64,000 bases of DNA from contig NZ_JAPFGB010000008.1 of the NCBI RefSeq assembly GCF_026241095.1, positions 186,001 through 250,000 on the forward strand, given 5' to 3'. Numbering within the stretch: the stretch's first letter is position 1; every line of letters starts with the position of its first letter. This DNA is from Saccharopolyspora sp. NFXS83 (GTDB lineage: Bacteria; Actinomycetota; Actinomycetes; Mycobacteriales; Pseudonocardiaceae). The position numbers and the translations under genes are program-made. Of this stretch, positions 42,374-53,757 are shown piece by piece. The notes below the pieces were generated by a model, which saw only the letters and a list, made by a program, of their open reading frames with translations, was not told where the DNA came from and made no database searches.

Positions 42374-42973
42374 TCAAGGCCGGGTCAGCACCACGCGGAT
42401 CCATTGCACGGCCAGCACCACCATGCACAGCGCGGCGAGCACCAAACCCCACGAGGGGCCGCCCGAGGGCACGGTCTGGCGCGACCAGATCGCGATCATG
42501 CCTTCGAAGGACACGATGATGGCCGCCATCCCGGCCACCCACGCGATCGCCCAGCGGCGGGTGATGAGCGCCAGCGCACCGATCAGCACGCCGACGATGG
42601 TGGCGTTGAGCGCGAACAACCTGGGCAGCAGGCCGACGTCCAGAGCCGGGTCCGCTTGCCCGAGCAGGATCTCCAGGCCGGTCGAGTCCCCGATCCACGG
42701 CAGCAGCGAGCTGACGATCAGGACCAGGATGACGGCCGCGATGGTGACGGCCTTGCTACCGGGGTCGATGCGCCGGAGCAGGTCGCGTTCGGCCTGGGAG
42801 AGGCTCCGCCGGTCGGCGCGGTCCTGGTCGGTTCCGCTCGTGTCCGATGGTTCCGTGCGCTGCACGTCGGTCCCTTCCTGAGCGTCGAGGTCCGGGCGAT
42901 CCGAGTCGCCGGGTTCCGCCGGTTCTTCCGGCTCGGGACGGGATCGCCGCTCGTCGTCGCTCAACAGCCACAT
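42374..42973 (-). CDS. Membrane protein downstream of miaB (Rv2732c-like)
   Basis: 199 aa with an acidic N-terminal ~70 aa and about four hydrophobic helices ([75 protein letters not shown]). The ATG at 42973 overlaps the end of miaB by 13 bp. In mycobacteria a similar membrane gene follows miaB. The start is uncertain because no clear Shine-Dalgarno is seen. Function unknown. Repeat element B begins 5 bp after its stop. Confidence 0.75.
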   Translation of the reverse strand: MWLLSDDERRSRPEPEEPAEPGDSDRPDLDAQEGTDVQRTEPSDTSGTDQDRADRRSLSQAERDLLRRIDPGSKAVTIAAVILVLIVSSLLPWIGDSTGLEILLGQADPALDVGLLPRLFALNATIVGVLIGALALITRRWAIAWVAGMAAIIVSFEGMIAIWSRQTVPSGGPSWGLVLAALCMVVLAVQWIRVVLTRP

Positions 42974-44442
42974 CCTTGGTCGGTCGCGGGCGGCGCCGCC
43001 GGGGCGCCGAAGGTGGGCAGCCCCAGGCTGGTCCCGGAGGTCTTGGGCTTGCGCCCCTCCTCCCACCGGTCGCCGGCCTTGGTGCGCCGGTGCGCGGTGA
43101 GTTCACCGTCCGCGACGAGGTGGTGCGGGGCCGCCCTGGTGATGCTGGTGTGCACGATGTCGCCGGGCCGGATCTCGCGGTCGATGGCGCCGCCGGGGTG
43201 GAAGTGCACGAGCCGCCCGTCGCGGGCCCGCCCGGAGAGCCTGCGGGTCTCGACGTCCTTGCGGCCTTCGCCTTCGGCGACGAGCAGTTCGACGTCGTGG
43301 CCGACGAGACCCTTGTTGAGCTCCCAGGACATCTCGTTCTGCACCGCGACGAGCCGTTCGTAGCGCTGCTGCACGACTTCCTTGGGCAGCTGGTCGGGCA
43401 GCTCGGCGGCGGGGGTGCCGGGGCGCTTGGAGTACTGGAAGGTGAACGCCGTGCTGAACCGCGCCTGGCGGACGACGTCGAGGGTCGCTTCGAAGTCCTC
43501 TTCGGTCTCGCCGGGGAAACCGACGATGAGGTCGGTGGTGATCGACGCGTCCGGCATCGCCTCGCGCACCTCACGCAGGATGTTCAGGTAGCGGTCCGAG
43601 CGGTAGGACCGGCGCATCGCCTTGAGCACCCGGTCGGAACCGGATTGCAGCGGCATGTGCAGCTGGTGGCAGACGTTGGGCGTCGCGGCCATCGCCTCGA
43701 TCACGTCGTCGGTGAAGTCGCGCGGGTGCGGCGAGGTGAAGCGCACGCGTTCGAGGCCGTCGATCTCACCGCAGGAGCGCAGCAGCTTGCCGAACGCGAG
43801 CCGGTCGCCGAACTCGACGCCGTAGGCGTTGACGTTCTGGCCGAGCAGCGTCACCTCGAGCACGCCCTCGTCGGCCAGCGCCTGCACCTCGGCGAGCACG
43901 TCCCCGGGCCTGCGGTCCTTCTCCTTGCCGCGCAGCGCGGGCACGATGCAGAACGTGCAGGTGTTGTTGCACCCCACCGAGACCGACACCCAGCCGGAGT
44001 AGGCCGATTCGCGCCGGGCGGGCAGCGTGGACGGGAACGTCTCCAGCGATTCGAGGATCTCGACCTCGGCCTCGTCGTTGTGCCGGGCGCGTTCGAGCAG
44101 CGTGGGCAGCGAACCGAGGTTGTGGGTGCCGAACACGACGTCGACCCAGGGCGCGCGGCGGACGATCTCACTGCGGTCCTTCTGCGCGAGGCAACCGCCG
44201 ACGGCGATCTGCATGCCGGGGTGTTCCTGCTTCGCGGGGCGGAGCCTGCCGAGGTTGCCGTAGAGCCGGTTGTCGGCGTTCTCCCGGACCGCGCAGGTGT
44301 TGAACACGACGACGTCGGGGTCGTGGTCCTTCGCGGCGCGCACGTAACCGGCGTCTTCCAGCATTCCGGACAGCCGCTCGGAATCGTGCACGTTCATCTG
44401 GCATCCGTACGTGCGGATGTCATATGTCCTGGAAACGCTCAT
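42961..44442 (-). CDS. miaB: tRNA-2-methylthio-N6-dimethylallyladenosine synthase
   Basis: 493-aa radical-SAM methylthiotransferase. The N-terminal auxiliary cluster cysteines are in TYGCQMN (C14), FNTCAVRE and VGGCLAQK. The radical-SAM triad is [10 protein letters not shown]-terminal TRAM domain follows ([13 protein letters not shown]), then a Pro/Ala-rich tail. It acts on the MiaA product at A37. ATG 44442 is chosen; a GTG at 44451 is also possible. Confidence 0.95.
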   Translation of the reverse strand: MSVSRTYDIRTYGCQMNVHDSERLSGMLEDAGYVRAAKDHDPDVVVFNTCAVRENADNRLYGNLGRLRPAKQEHPGMQIAVGGCLAQKDRSEIVRRAPWVDVVFGTHNLGSLPTLLERARHNDEAEVEILESLETFPSTLPARRESAYSGWVSVSVGCNNTCTFCIVPALRGKEKDRRPGDVLAEVQALADEGVLEVTLLGQNVNAYGVEFGDRLAFGKLLRSCGEIDGLERVRFTSPHPRDFTDDVIEAMAATPNVCHQLHMPLQSGSDRVLKAMRRSYRSDRYLNILREVREAMPDASITTDLIVGFPGETEEDFEATLDVVRQARFSTAFTFQYSKRPGTPAAELPDQLPKEVVQQRYERLVAVQNEMSWELNKGLVGHDVELLVAEGEGRKDVETRRLSGRARDGRLVHFHPGGAIDREIRPGDIVHTSITRAAPHHLVADGELTAHRRTKAGDRWEEGRKPKTSGTSLGLPTFGAPAAPPATDQGCGC

Positions 44443-45012
44443 CGTGCTCACCCCGCCACCATATCGGCTGCTCAGGAGCGTTCGATGGCCGCCCGGAGAC
44501 CAGTGCCGACGGCAGTGGCCGGTCCCGCGCGGGAGCTCCCGGAGCTGGGACGACCGCCGATTTCGGACGGGCGGCGAGCTCGTGCTCGCCGCCCGCCGAC
44601 CGGCGCCGAACGATCGCCGCGCGGCGGAATCCGCGCGGACCCGCGCACCCCGGGAGCTTTCCGGACCGGCGCGGAAATCGAATGAAACGCCCCGCCGCAC
44701 GGGCCGGTTCATTCATAGTGGGCATTGTTCGATCCGGTCGGCGGGCCCCGGCCGCGAGCACGAGATGAGTGGCGAATGGCGCAATCGAGCCTCACCCGCA
44801 AGCGCTACTACCAGTCACGCACGAACACCACCGCGCGGGCGAACCGGGAATCTTGCGAGTACGGACAGTCACCGGGCAGGGGCCGTTGGTACGCTCGGAA
44901 CGATCATCGACCACGCGCCGGAACCACTGGCGGCGAGATGCTTACACGCAGTTGGCAGGCCTGCGGACAGATCTTGTAAGAAGCCGGGAAAACCCTCGCC
45001 TTCTCCGGACGC
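44443..45012. other. Gene-free interval before gluA
   Basis: No convincing coding region on either strand. It contains one hairpin (arms 44568-44579 and 44584-44595, 12 bp with TCGT loop) near the miaB start. No repeat element seen. Confidence 0.5.
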
Positions 45013-45028
45013 GTAACCGAGTTGCAAC
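45013..45028 (+). promoter_or_regulatory. GlnR-like site upstream of gluABCD
   Basis: GTAAC-N6-GCAAC fits the actinobacterial GlnR half-site GTnAC-N6-GaAAC at 9 of 10. TTAAC follows after 5 nt. Its centre would be about 63 bp before the likely transcription start, a typical activator position. A candidate only. Confidence 0.35.
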
Positions 45029-45048
45029 CTGCATTAACCCGCACCATA

Positions 45049-45077
45049 TGGACTAATCGTGTCCGGCGGCTTAAATT
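45049..45077 (+). promoter_or_regulatory. Candidate gluABCD promoter
   Basis: -35 TGGACT (45049-45054), 17-bp spacer, -10 TAAATT (45072-45077), each a 4/6 match. The leader to gluA would be about 33 nt. Confidence 0.4.
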
Positions 45078-45116
45078 TTCGCCATCAGATCCGGACTTCT
45101 CGGGCTAGGAGAGTGC

Positions 45117-45872
45117 ATGACCGCAGGTTCCCCGGATTCGCCGATGATCCGCATGTCCTCGGTCGACAAGCACTTCGGGTCCCTGCACGTGCTGCAGGAC
45201 ATCGACCTGACCGTGCCGCCCGGCCAGGTCGTGGTCGTGCTCGGCCCCTCCGGATCGGGCAAGTCCACGCTGTGCCGCGCGATCAACCGGCTCGAACCGA
45301 TCGACTCCGGCACCGTCGAGATCGACGGCAAGCCGCTGCCCGCCGAAGGACGCGCGCTCGCCGAGCTGCGCGCCGACGTGGGCATGGTGTTCCAGCAGTT
45401 CAACCTGTTCGCGCACAAGACGATCCTCGAGAACGTGCTGCTCGGCCCGATCAAGGTCCGCAGGCTCGACAAGGCCACCGCCGAGCGGGAAGCGACGGCA
45501 CTGCTGGATCGGGTCGGCATCGCCGACCAGGCGCAGAAGTACCCCGCCCAGCTCTCCGGCGGCCAGCAGCAACGGGCGGCGATCGCCCGCGCTCTGGCGA
45601 TGAAGCCGAAGGTCATGCTGTTCGACGAGCCGACCTCGGCGCTCGACCCGGAAATGGTCAACGAGGTGCTCGACGTGATGGCCGGGCTCGCCGCCGAAGG
45701 CATGACGATGCTCGTCGTCACGCACGAGATGGGCTTCGCCCGCCGGGCCGCGCACCGCGTGCTGTTCATGGCCGACGGCCGCATCGTCGAAGACTCCACG
45801 CCGAGCCGGTTCTTCGAGGCACCGGAGAGCGCACGGGCCCAGGACTTCCTGAGCAAGATCCTCACCCACTGA
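45117..45872 (+). CDS. gluA: Glutamate ABC transporter, ATP-binding protein
   Basis: 251-aa ABC ATPase of the polar amino acid class: Walker [10 protein letters not shown] (43-51), LSGGQQQR signature, Walker [14 protein letters not shown]-loop [11 protein letters not shown] follows TAGGAGAG. It heads gluABCD and drives uptake through GluC/GluD. Confidence 0.93.
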   Translation: MTAGSPDSPMIRMSSVDKHFGSLHVLQDIDLTVPPGQVVVVLGPSGSGKSTLCRAINRLEPIDSGTVEIDGKPLPAEGRALAELRADVGMVFQQFNLFAHKTILENVLLGPIKVRRLDKATAEREATALLDRVGIADQAQKYPAQLSGGQQQRAAIARALAMKPKVMLFDEPTSALDPEMVNEVLDVMAGLAAEGMTMLVVTHEMGFARRAAHRVLFMADGRIVEDSTPSRFFEAPESARAQDFLSKILTH

Positions 45873-45943
45873 CCTCGCGGTCCCCGCGCACGTCGCAGGA
45901 CGCGCGCGGAGCGTTCGGTTCACCTCAGAGAGGGGCATTCGAG

Positions 45944-46837
45944 ATGAAAGCGCGGAGCATGCGCTGGGGCGTGCTGGTGGCATCGGCGGCGCTGGCGTTG
46001 ACCGCCTGCGGAGGCGGCGGGGGGAATCAGCTCGCGGGCGGCACCGACATCCCGGTCGACGCGAACGCCGAGTTCGCACCCGGCACCACGATGGCGAACC
46101 TGAAGCAGGCGGGCAAGATCCGCATCGGCACCAAGTTCGACCAGCCGCTGTTCGGCCTCAAGGGCCTCGACGGCACGCCGCAGGGCTTCGACGTCGAGAT
46201 CGGCAAGATCGTCGCGGCCAAGATCGGCCTCTCTCCCGAGCAGATCGAATGGGTCGAAGCCCCGAGCAAGACCCGCGAGGAGATCATCGAGCAGGGCCGG
46301 GTCGACATGGTCGTGGCCACGTACACGATCAACGACAAGCGCAAGGAGCGGATCAGCTTCGCCGGGCCGTACTACGAGGCCGGGCAGGACCTGATGGTCA
46401 AGGGCGACAACGCCGAGATCACCGGACCGGAGTCGCTGCGCGCCAGCGGCGCCAAGGTCTGCTCGGTCACCGGCTCCACCCCCGCCGAAGAGATCAAGAA
46501 GTACGTCGACCCGCAGAACCTGACGCTGTTCGACGTCTACTCGAAGTGCTCCGACGCGCTGCGCACCGGCCAGGTGCAGGCCGTGACCACGGACAACGTG
46601 ATCCTGATGGGTCTGGTGGAGAACAGCGGCGGGCAGTTCAAGCTCGTCGACAAGCAGTTCACCGCGGAGCCCTACGGCATCGGCATCAAGAAGGGCGACG
46701 TGCCGTTCTGCCAGTTCATCGACGACACGCTCACCAAGGCCGCGGGCGACGGGACCTACGAGAAGGCCTGGCAGTCCACCGCGGGCAAGGTGTCGCCGCA
46801 GACACCGGCGCTGCCGCAACTGGCCCCTTGTAGCTGA
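45944..46837 (+). CDS. gluB: Glutamate-binding lipoprotein
   Basis: 297-aa extracellular solute-binding protein (family 3). Signal peptide with lipobox LTAC (C ~22), then GTKFDQPLFGLKG, PQGFDVEIGKIVA, and the KAAGDGTYEKAW end. Two cysteines in the second lobe (AKVCSVTG, YSKCSDAL) may be a disulfide. Full length, with both lobes. 71 bp after gluA. The hairpin downstream may set its higher level over the permeases. Confidence 0.92.
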   Translation: MKARSMRWGVLVASAALALTACGGGGGNQLAGGTDIPVDANAEFAPGTTMANLKQAGKIRIGTKFDQPLFGLKGLDGTPQGFDVEIGKIVAAKIGLSPEQIEWVEAPSKTREEIIEQGRVDMVVATYTINDKRKERISFAGPYYEAGQDLMVKGDNAEITGPESLRASGAKVCSVTGSTPAEEIKKYVDPQNLTLFDVYSKCSDALRTGQVQAVTTDNVILMGLVENSGGQFKLVDKQFTAEPYGIGIKKGDVPFCQFIDDTLTKAAGDGTYEKAWQSTAGKVSPQTPALPQLAPCS

Positions 46838-46846
46838 TCGGATTCC

Positions 46847-46877
46847 GGTGCGGGGCGCCGCGACGGCGCCCCGCACC
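46847..46877 (+). terminator. Intra-operon hairpin between gluB and gluC
   Basis: Arms 46847-46860 and 46864-46877 form a 14-bp stem with a 3-nt loop. It sits between the binding-protein gene and the permease genes, where partial termination or mRNA end protection is common. Confidence 0.65.
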
Positions 46878-46900
46878 TGGCCGCAGAGCCGGAGACAACC

Positions 46901-47551
46901 GTGCACGTCATCACCGACAACCTGCCCCTGTACCTGAGCGGACTGCTGCGCACGCTGCAGATCTGCCTGTACGCGGGAGTGCTCGCAGTGGTCCTGGGGA
47001 CCGTGATCGCGGCGTTCCGGGTGGCACCGCTGCCACCGTTGCGCGCCACCGGCACCTCGTGGGTCACCGTGTTCCGCAACTGCCCGCTGACCGTGGTGCT
47101 GTTCTTCATGGCCTTCGGGCTGCCCGAACTCGGGCTCAACGGCTCGTACTTCTGGTTCGGGACCATCGGTCTCGCCCTCTACACCTCGGCGTTCGTGTGC
47201 GAGGCGATCCGCAGCGGCATCAACGCCGTGCCGCCCGGCCAGGCGGAGGCGGCGCGCGCGATCGGCCTCGGGTTCGGCCAGACGCTGGGGCTGGTCGTGC
47301 TGCCGCAGGCGGTGCGCACCGTGGTTCCGCCGCTGGGCAACGTGATCATCGCAATGATCAAGAACTCGGCGATCGTGGGCGCGTTCGGCGTCGGCGGGGA
47401 CCTGTTCGCCGTCGGCGACACGCTGACCTCGGCGCGCGGTGAAGCCGTGCTGCCGGTGCTCATCGGGGTGGTACTCGGCTACCTGGTGATCACGATCCCG
47501 GCCGGGCTGCTGCTCGGCGTCCTGGAGCGGAAGGTGGCGATCGCCCGATGA
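46901..47551 (+). CDS. gluC: Glutamate ABC transporter permease GluC
   Basis: 216-aa permease of the HisM type: five or so membrane helices and the EAA loop EAARAIGLGFGQTLGLVVLPQA (in part). GTG start preceded by GGAGAC. Its stop overlaps the ATG of gluD (ATGA), so the two halves are co-translated. Confidence 0.92.
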   Translation: MHVITDNLPLYLSGLLRTLQICLYAGVLAVVLGTVIAAFRVAPLPPLRATGTSWVTVFRNCPLTVVLFFMAFGLPELGLNGSYFWFGTIGLALYTSAFVCEAIRSGINAVPPGQAEAARAIGLGFGQTLGLVVLPQAVRTVVPPLGNVIIAMIKNSAIVGAFGVGGDLFAVGDTLTSARGEAVLPVLIGVVLGYLVITIPAGLLLGVLERKVAIAR

Positions 47552-48411
47552 CGAACTCGGTGCTCTACGAGGCTCCCGGCCCGGTCGCGAAGCGGCGTGG
47601 ACTGGTGGTCAGCGTCGTCGTGGGCGCGCTGCTGCTGGCGCTGCTGGCGTGGGTGCTGGTGACGCTCGGCGCGAACGGCCAGCTCACCGTGGACAAGTGG
47701 GGACCGCTGATCGACCCCACCAACGGGACGTTCACCGCGCTGTGGAGCCTGCTCGGCACCGGGCTCGGCAACACGCTGCTCGCGGCCGTGCTGGCGATGG
47801 CGTTCTCCCTGATCACCGGCACGCTGCTCGCGGTCTCGCGGGTCGTGGCGGCGCCCTGGTACCGGTGGGCGGTGGTCGGTCTCGTCGAGCTGCTGCGCGG
47901 CGTGCCGGTGGTCATCGCGGTCTTCTTCGCCAGCCGGGTGCTGCCGTCGTTCGGCCTGGACATGCCGGTGATGTGGTACCTGGTGATCGGGCTGACCGCG
48001 TACAACTCGGTGATCATCGCCGAGATCGTGCGCGCCGGGATCCTGTCGCTGCCGCGCGGGCAGAGCGAGGCGGCTTACGCGATCGGGCTGCGCCGCTCGC
48101 AGGTGCTGCGCACCGTGGTGCTGCCGCAGGCGTTCCGGGCGATGCTGCCCGCGCTGATCAGCCAGCTCGTGGTGATCGTGAAGGACACCTCGCTGGGCTT
48201 CATCATCTCGTACGTGGATCTGGTGCGGCAGGGGCAGATCGTCATCCAGAACCTGAACAACCCGATCCAGACGTACTTCGTCATCGGCGTGGTGTTCGTG
48301 CTGCTCAACTACGCGTTGAGCCGCGCCGCAGTGTTCACCGAGCGCAGGCTCAGCCAGGGGCGCAAGGGCGGGTTCACCGCGCCTCGGAAGGCCCCGGCGG
48401 CCGGGGAGTGA
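47548..48411 (+). CDS. gluD: Glutamate ABC transporter permease GluD
   Basis: 287-aa permease partner. About five helices, an EAA loop (EAAYAIGLRRSQVLRTVV), and a longer N-terminal region with an extra-cytosolic segment (ANGQLTVDKWGPLID). The C-terminal tail is basic (RRLSQGRKGG). It starts within the gluC stop. It converges with the gene at 48425. Confidence 0.92.
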   Translation: MTNSVLYEAPGPVAKRRGLVVSVVVGALLLALLAWVLVTLGANGQLTVDKWGPLIDPTNGTFTALWSLLGTGLGNTLLAAVLAMAFSLITGTLLAVSRVVAAPWYRWAVVGLVELLRGVPVVIAVFFASRVLPSFGLDMPVMWYLVIGLTAYNSVIIAEIVRAGILSLPRGQSEAAYAIGLRRSQVLRTVVLPQAFRAMLPALISQLVVIVKDTSLGFIISYVDLVRQGQIVIQNLNNPIQTYFVIGVVFVLLNYALSRAAVFTERRLSQGRKGGFTAPRKAPAAGE

Positions 48412-48424
48412 CCGGCGAAGCCGT

Positions 48425-49042
48425 TTAGCGCGGAGCGGGGCGGGCCTGCACTCCGGCCGGAGCGAGCGTGCCGTCGTAGGCCCGCTGCCAGCCGCCACCG
48501 CGCACCACCGCGGCGAGCGCCTCGGAGAGCTGATCGCGCATCGCGTCGTCACCGGACTTGATCACCAGGTAGTGCTCGGCACCGTCCGCGGTGACCGCGT
48601 ACGGCCCGATCCCGGAGACGCCGGGGCCTGCCGGGTCCAGGCCGGCGAACTGCAGGTCCACGCTGCCCCCGGCGAGGGCGTCGGCTCGCAGCGTCTTCGG
48701 CAGCAGCCGGTAGGAGACCTGGGTGTCCGGGTTCAGGCCGAGCTCCTGGGCCACCAGCTTCGCGACCTCGACGTCGAATCCGCGGTAGCCGCCAGCGCCG
48801 TCGCGCGCGGCGAAGTCCGGCTCCTCCGCGCGGAGTCCGACCAGCAGCGAACCGCGCCTGCGGATCTTCTCCAAGGTCGGTGAGGCGTCGAGCTCCACCG
48901 GAGGCGGCGGTGCCACGCTCGTCGGGGGCGCCACCGGGGGCGGCGCGGCGTCGGGCGACCGCTCCGGTTCGCCGCCGCCGCCGGAACATCCGGCCAGCGC
49001 CACCGCGCTCGCCAGCACCACTGCCACCACACCGCTGCGCAT
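48425..49042 (-). CDS. One-lobe solute-binding-protein-like lipoprotein
   Basis: 205 aa. Signal peptide with lipobox LAGC (C~19), a Pro-rich linker (~25-55), then only part of a family 3 binding fold. The first lobe is LEKIRRRGSLLVGLRAE, RGFDVEVAKLVAQELGL, VDLQFAGLD. It then jumps to the closing helix (MRDQLSEALAAVVRGGGW, YDGTL). The ~80-residue second lobe found in GluB is absent. This may be a specialised sensor or partner, or a degraded copy. ATG 49042; weak Shine-Dalgarno. It faces gluD. Confidence 0.75.
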   Translation of the reverse strand: MRSGVVAVVLASAVALAGCSGGGGEPERSPDAAPPPVAPPTSVAPPPPVELDASPTLEKIRRRGSLLVGLRAEEPDFAARDGAGGYRGFDVEVAKLVAQELGLNPDTQVSYRLLPKTLRADALAGGSVDLQFAGLDPAGPGVSGIGPYAVTADGAEHYLVIKSGDDAMRDQLSEALAAVVRGGGWQRAYDGTLAPAGVQARPAPR

Positions 49043-49489
49043 GCGCCCATCCTGCCAGCCGGGCGGATCTTCGGGAGCCCCTCCACCGAACCGGCCATCC
49101 CGAACACGATCGGTGATCAACGGCGCGCCGATCCGGCGAGTCCGCCGCGCGACTCCGCCCGATCGAAGGCGAATCTCGCTCCACCGCGCGTCCGATTTTC
49201 GGGACCCGATCCCGAAGAGGTGATCTTCATCGGCGGGATCGCGGCCCCGAGAGGTCGTCGCAACCGGTCGGCAACGGCACCGCCACGCCGTCGACGCCCG
49301 GATCCGGGCTGATCGGCGGACTCGGGAAATCACCAGAACCTCGCTGGCCTCCTACGAGCGCCCGCCACGATCCGACATCTCGGACGCGTGAGCGTCGCTC
49401 CAGGTCAGTGCCGCTGAACGGACGCGTACCGCGGCTCGTCATCCATCCGACATCCCGAATTCACGATCACCGCCTGCTCTTTATCGGTT
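49043..49489. other. Gene-free interval
   Basis: About 450 bp with no supportable gene. It holds the upstream regions of the binding-like lipoprotein (minus) and of edd (plus). Confidence 0.4.
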
Positions 49490-49517
49490 TTGATTTCCGC
49501 ATCACACCCGTTAGTGT
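49490..49517 (+). promoter_or_regulatory. Candidate edd promoter
   Basis: -35 TTGATT (49490-49495), 16-bp spacer, -10 TAGTGT (49512-49517), about 75 nt before edd's Met. Confidence 0.45.
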
Positions 49518-49597
49518 GGCTGGCGTCACGCAGATCAGAGGCGCCAGCGTCGTCGCCCGTGTGCGAAAGCAGCACCGAATCCGTCAGGAGGCGACGA

Positions 49598-51454
<1,857 letters not shown>

Positions 51455-51559
51455 TCCTCCGCCGAGAGCCGCGAACCTCCCGCGGCCCGCGCACGACATG
51501 ACAGGATCAGTGCGATCGACCGCCTGAACTGGCGTTTACGGAAACAGGTGAACCCCGCC

Positions 51560-52183
51560 ATGAACACTGCCTCCGAAGTGCTCGACATCAGTCCCGTCGT
51601 TCCCGTCGTCGCCCTCGACGACGCCGCCCACGCGGTCCCGCTGGGGCAGGCGCTGCTGCGCGGCGGCATCCGCACCATCGAAGTCACCCTGCGCACGCCC
51701 GCCGGGCTGCCCGCGATCGAACAGCTCGCCGCCGAAGTGCCGGAGATCGTCGTCGGCGCGGGCACCGTCACCGAGGTCGGGCAAGCCGACAAGGCCCGCG
51801 AAGCCGGGGCGCGCTACATCGTCACGCCGGGCAGCACGGATCGGCTGCTCGACGACATCGACGCCACCGGCCTCCCCTACCTCGCCGGGATCAGCACCGT
51901 GTCCGAGGCGATGCGGCTGGCCGAGCGCGGCGTGACGGCGATGAAGTTCTTCCCCGCCGAAGCCAGCGGCGGCGTGCCCTACCTGAAGTCCATCGCCGGG
52001 CCGTTGCCGCAGCTGCGCTTCTGCCCCACCGGCGGCATCGACACCGACAACGCCGGGCGCTACCTCGCGCTGCCCAACGTGGGCTGCGTCGGCGGGTCCT
52101 GGCTCGCCCCGAAGCAGCTGCTCGCAGCCGGGCAGTGGGGCCAGGTCGAGGCGCTCGCCCGGCAGGCCGCGGCCCTCGGCTGA
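51560..52183 (+). CDS. eda: KDPG aldolase
   Basis: 207 aa. Cleaves 2-keto-3-deoxy-6-phosphogluconate to pyruvate and glyceraldehyde-3-phosphate. Schiff-base lysine K129 (AMKFFPAE), catalytic E41 (TIEVTLRT), GAGTVT and PGSTD pocket. ATG 51560 is chosen with AGGTGA upstream; GTG 51548 is possible. Same transcriptional unit as edd. Confidence 0.95.
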   Translation: MNTASEVLDISPVVPVVALDDAAHAVPLGQALLRGGIRTIEVTLRTPAGLPAIEQLAAEVPEIVVGAGTVTEVGQADKAREAGARYIVTPGSTDRLLDDIDATGLPYLAGISTVSEAMRLAERGVTAMKFFPAEASGGVPYLKSIAGPLPQLRFCPTGGIDTDNAGRYLALPNVGCVGGSWLAPKQLLAAGQWGQVEALARQAAALG

Positions 52184-52189
52184 GCACGA

Positions 52190-52225
52190 CCGGTGCCATC
52201 CGCGGCTCGTCGCGGATGGCACCGG
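52190..52225 (+). terminator. Terminator after edd-eda
   Basis: Arms 52190-52204 and 52211-52225 form a perfect 15-bp stem with a 6-nt loop, seven bases after the eda stop. Confidence 0.75.
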
Positions 52226-52327
52226 CACTCGTGCGAACGCGGTAGGTGGTGTCCCCTCCGCAGGCGATCCGGGCAGCCGTCGCCGGCTCGTAGCGTCGAA
52301 GGACCTCGACGCTTGGGCGGTCACCGA

Positions 52328-53731
52328 ATGCACCTGCGCGACATCCGACACCGCTTGCCGGATCGCTTCGCCACGCACCGGCGAGCACCCGGCGCCCTGC
52401 TGCTGGCCGCCCTGCTCGGACTCGCCGCGGCGAGTCCGGTCACCGCCGCACCCGCGCAGCACTCCCCGCAACCGAACACCGTGGTCACGTTCACCTTCGA
52501 CGACGGCAGCGCCTCGCAGGCCACGGGCGCCGAAGTCCTGCAGCGGCACGGGATGCACGGCACCTTCTACATCATCTCCGGCGCCGTCGCGAGCCCCGGC
52601 TACCTCGGTCACGACGAGCTGCGGCGCATCGCTGAGGAAGGCCACGAGATCGGCGGGCACACCGTCACGCACCCGGACCTGACCCAGGTCAGCTCCGACG
52701 AGATGCGCAGGCAGATCTGCGACGACCGCGCCAACTTGAGCCGGTGGGGCTACCAGGTCACCTCGTTCACCGCGCCGTTCGACGAAGTCGACGACGACGT
52801 GCGCGCCGCGGTCGATCGGTGCGGCTACAGCAGCGCGCGCACCATGGGCGGGCTCCGCGCGCCGCGCGACTGCCCGGACTGCGTCGACGCCGAATCCATG
52901 CCGCCCGCCGACGCCTACGCGATCAGGTCGCCGGGCATGCTCACGCGGGAAACGACCGTCGACGAGCTGAAGGAAACGGTGACCCGCGCGGACGACTCCG
53001 GGGGCGGCTGGGTGCCGTTGGTGCTGCACCAGACCTGCGACATGTGCGGTCCGCTGGCGGTGAGCCCGGGGGTGCTCGACGAGTTCGCGGCTTGGCTGCA
53101 CGACCGCGGGACCGCCGTGCGCACCGTGCACGAGGTCATCGGCGGCACCGTCGCGCCGGTCCACCGGGCGCCGCCGCCGCAGCAGCGGGACCGGCCGGTG
53201 AACGCCTCGCTCGAACGGGCCGGTCCCGACGGCGTCCCGCTCGGGTGGGAAACCGGGGGCTGGGGCAAGAACACCCCGGTGTGGACCAGGACGCGCGATG
53301 CGCACGACGGGGAGTGGGCGCAGCGGCTGGACATGCCGCGGTTCACCGACGGGGACGCCAAGCTCATGTCCACCTTGGACCTCGGCGAGTACGCGCTGCC
53401 CGCGCGGAAGGGGCAGAACTACTCGCTGAGCACCTGGTACAAGTCCACCGCGCCCACCCAGCTCGCGGTGTACTACCGGGACCGCGTCGGCCAGTGGCGG
53501 TACTGGGCGGCGGGCCCGACGTTCGCGCCGGCCGAGCAGTGGGCGCAGGCGTCCTGGACCACTCCGCCCGTGCCCGAGGAGGCGACCGGGATCAGCTTCG
53601 GGCTCGCCCTGTTCTCGCGCGGTTCGCTCACCACCGACGACTACGGGGCGAGGGTGAACGCCGAAGCCAGCAACGACAGCGCCTGCCGTGAACTGGACTG
53701 GTGGGTTCCCCGGAGGTGGCTGTGCTTGTGA
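52328..53731 (+). CDS. Secreted polysaccharide deacetylase (NodB family)
   Basis: 467 aa. Signal peptide (~1-41), NodB domain with TFDDG (56-60; D58/D59), metal ligands HTVTH (H111, H115) and FTAPF in place of the usual R-x-P-Y/F. Two C-D-x-C-type pairs (CPDC, CDMC) are possible disulfides. From about residue 300 a beta-sandwich-like C-terminus (WYKSTAPTQLAVYYRD) could bind glycans. It likely deacetylates wall or extracellular polysaccharide; the substrate is unknown. 27 bp before the lipoprotein gene, so a probable pair. Confidence 0.85.
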   Translation: MHLRDIRHRLPDRFATHRRAPGALLLAALLGLAAASPVTAAPAQHSPQPNTVVTFTFDDGSASQATGAEVLQRHGMHGTFYIISGAVASPGYLGHDELRRIAEEGHEIGGHTVTHPDLTQVSSDEMRRQICDDRANLSRWGYQVTSFTAPFDEVDDDVRAAVDRCGYSSARTMGGLRAPRDCPDCVDAESMPPADAYAIRSPGMLTRETTVDELKETVTRADDSGGGWVPLVLHQTCDMCGPLAVSPGVLDEFAAWLHDRGTAVRTVHEVIGGTVAPVHRAPPPQQRDRPVNASLERAGPDGVPLGWETGGWGKNTPVWTRTRDAHDGEWAQRLDMPRFTDGDAKLMSTLDLGEYALPARKGQNYSLSTWYKSTAPTQLAVYYRDRVGQWRYWAAGPTFAPAEQWAQASWTTPPVPEEATGISFGLALFSRGSLTTDDYGARVNAEASNDSACRELDWWVPRRWLCL

Positions 53732-53757
53732 TCTGCCCGGGACCGGGGTGAGCGCGC

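Noticed and set aside
44729-44734. A GTTCGA half of an SOS box
   Set aside because: The partner half is not TCGAAC-like.
48413-48424. GGCGAAGCCG after gluD as a remnant of the palindromic elements
   Set aside because: Only the short hairpin motif is shared; no other parts are present.
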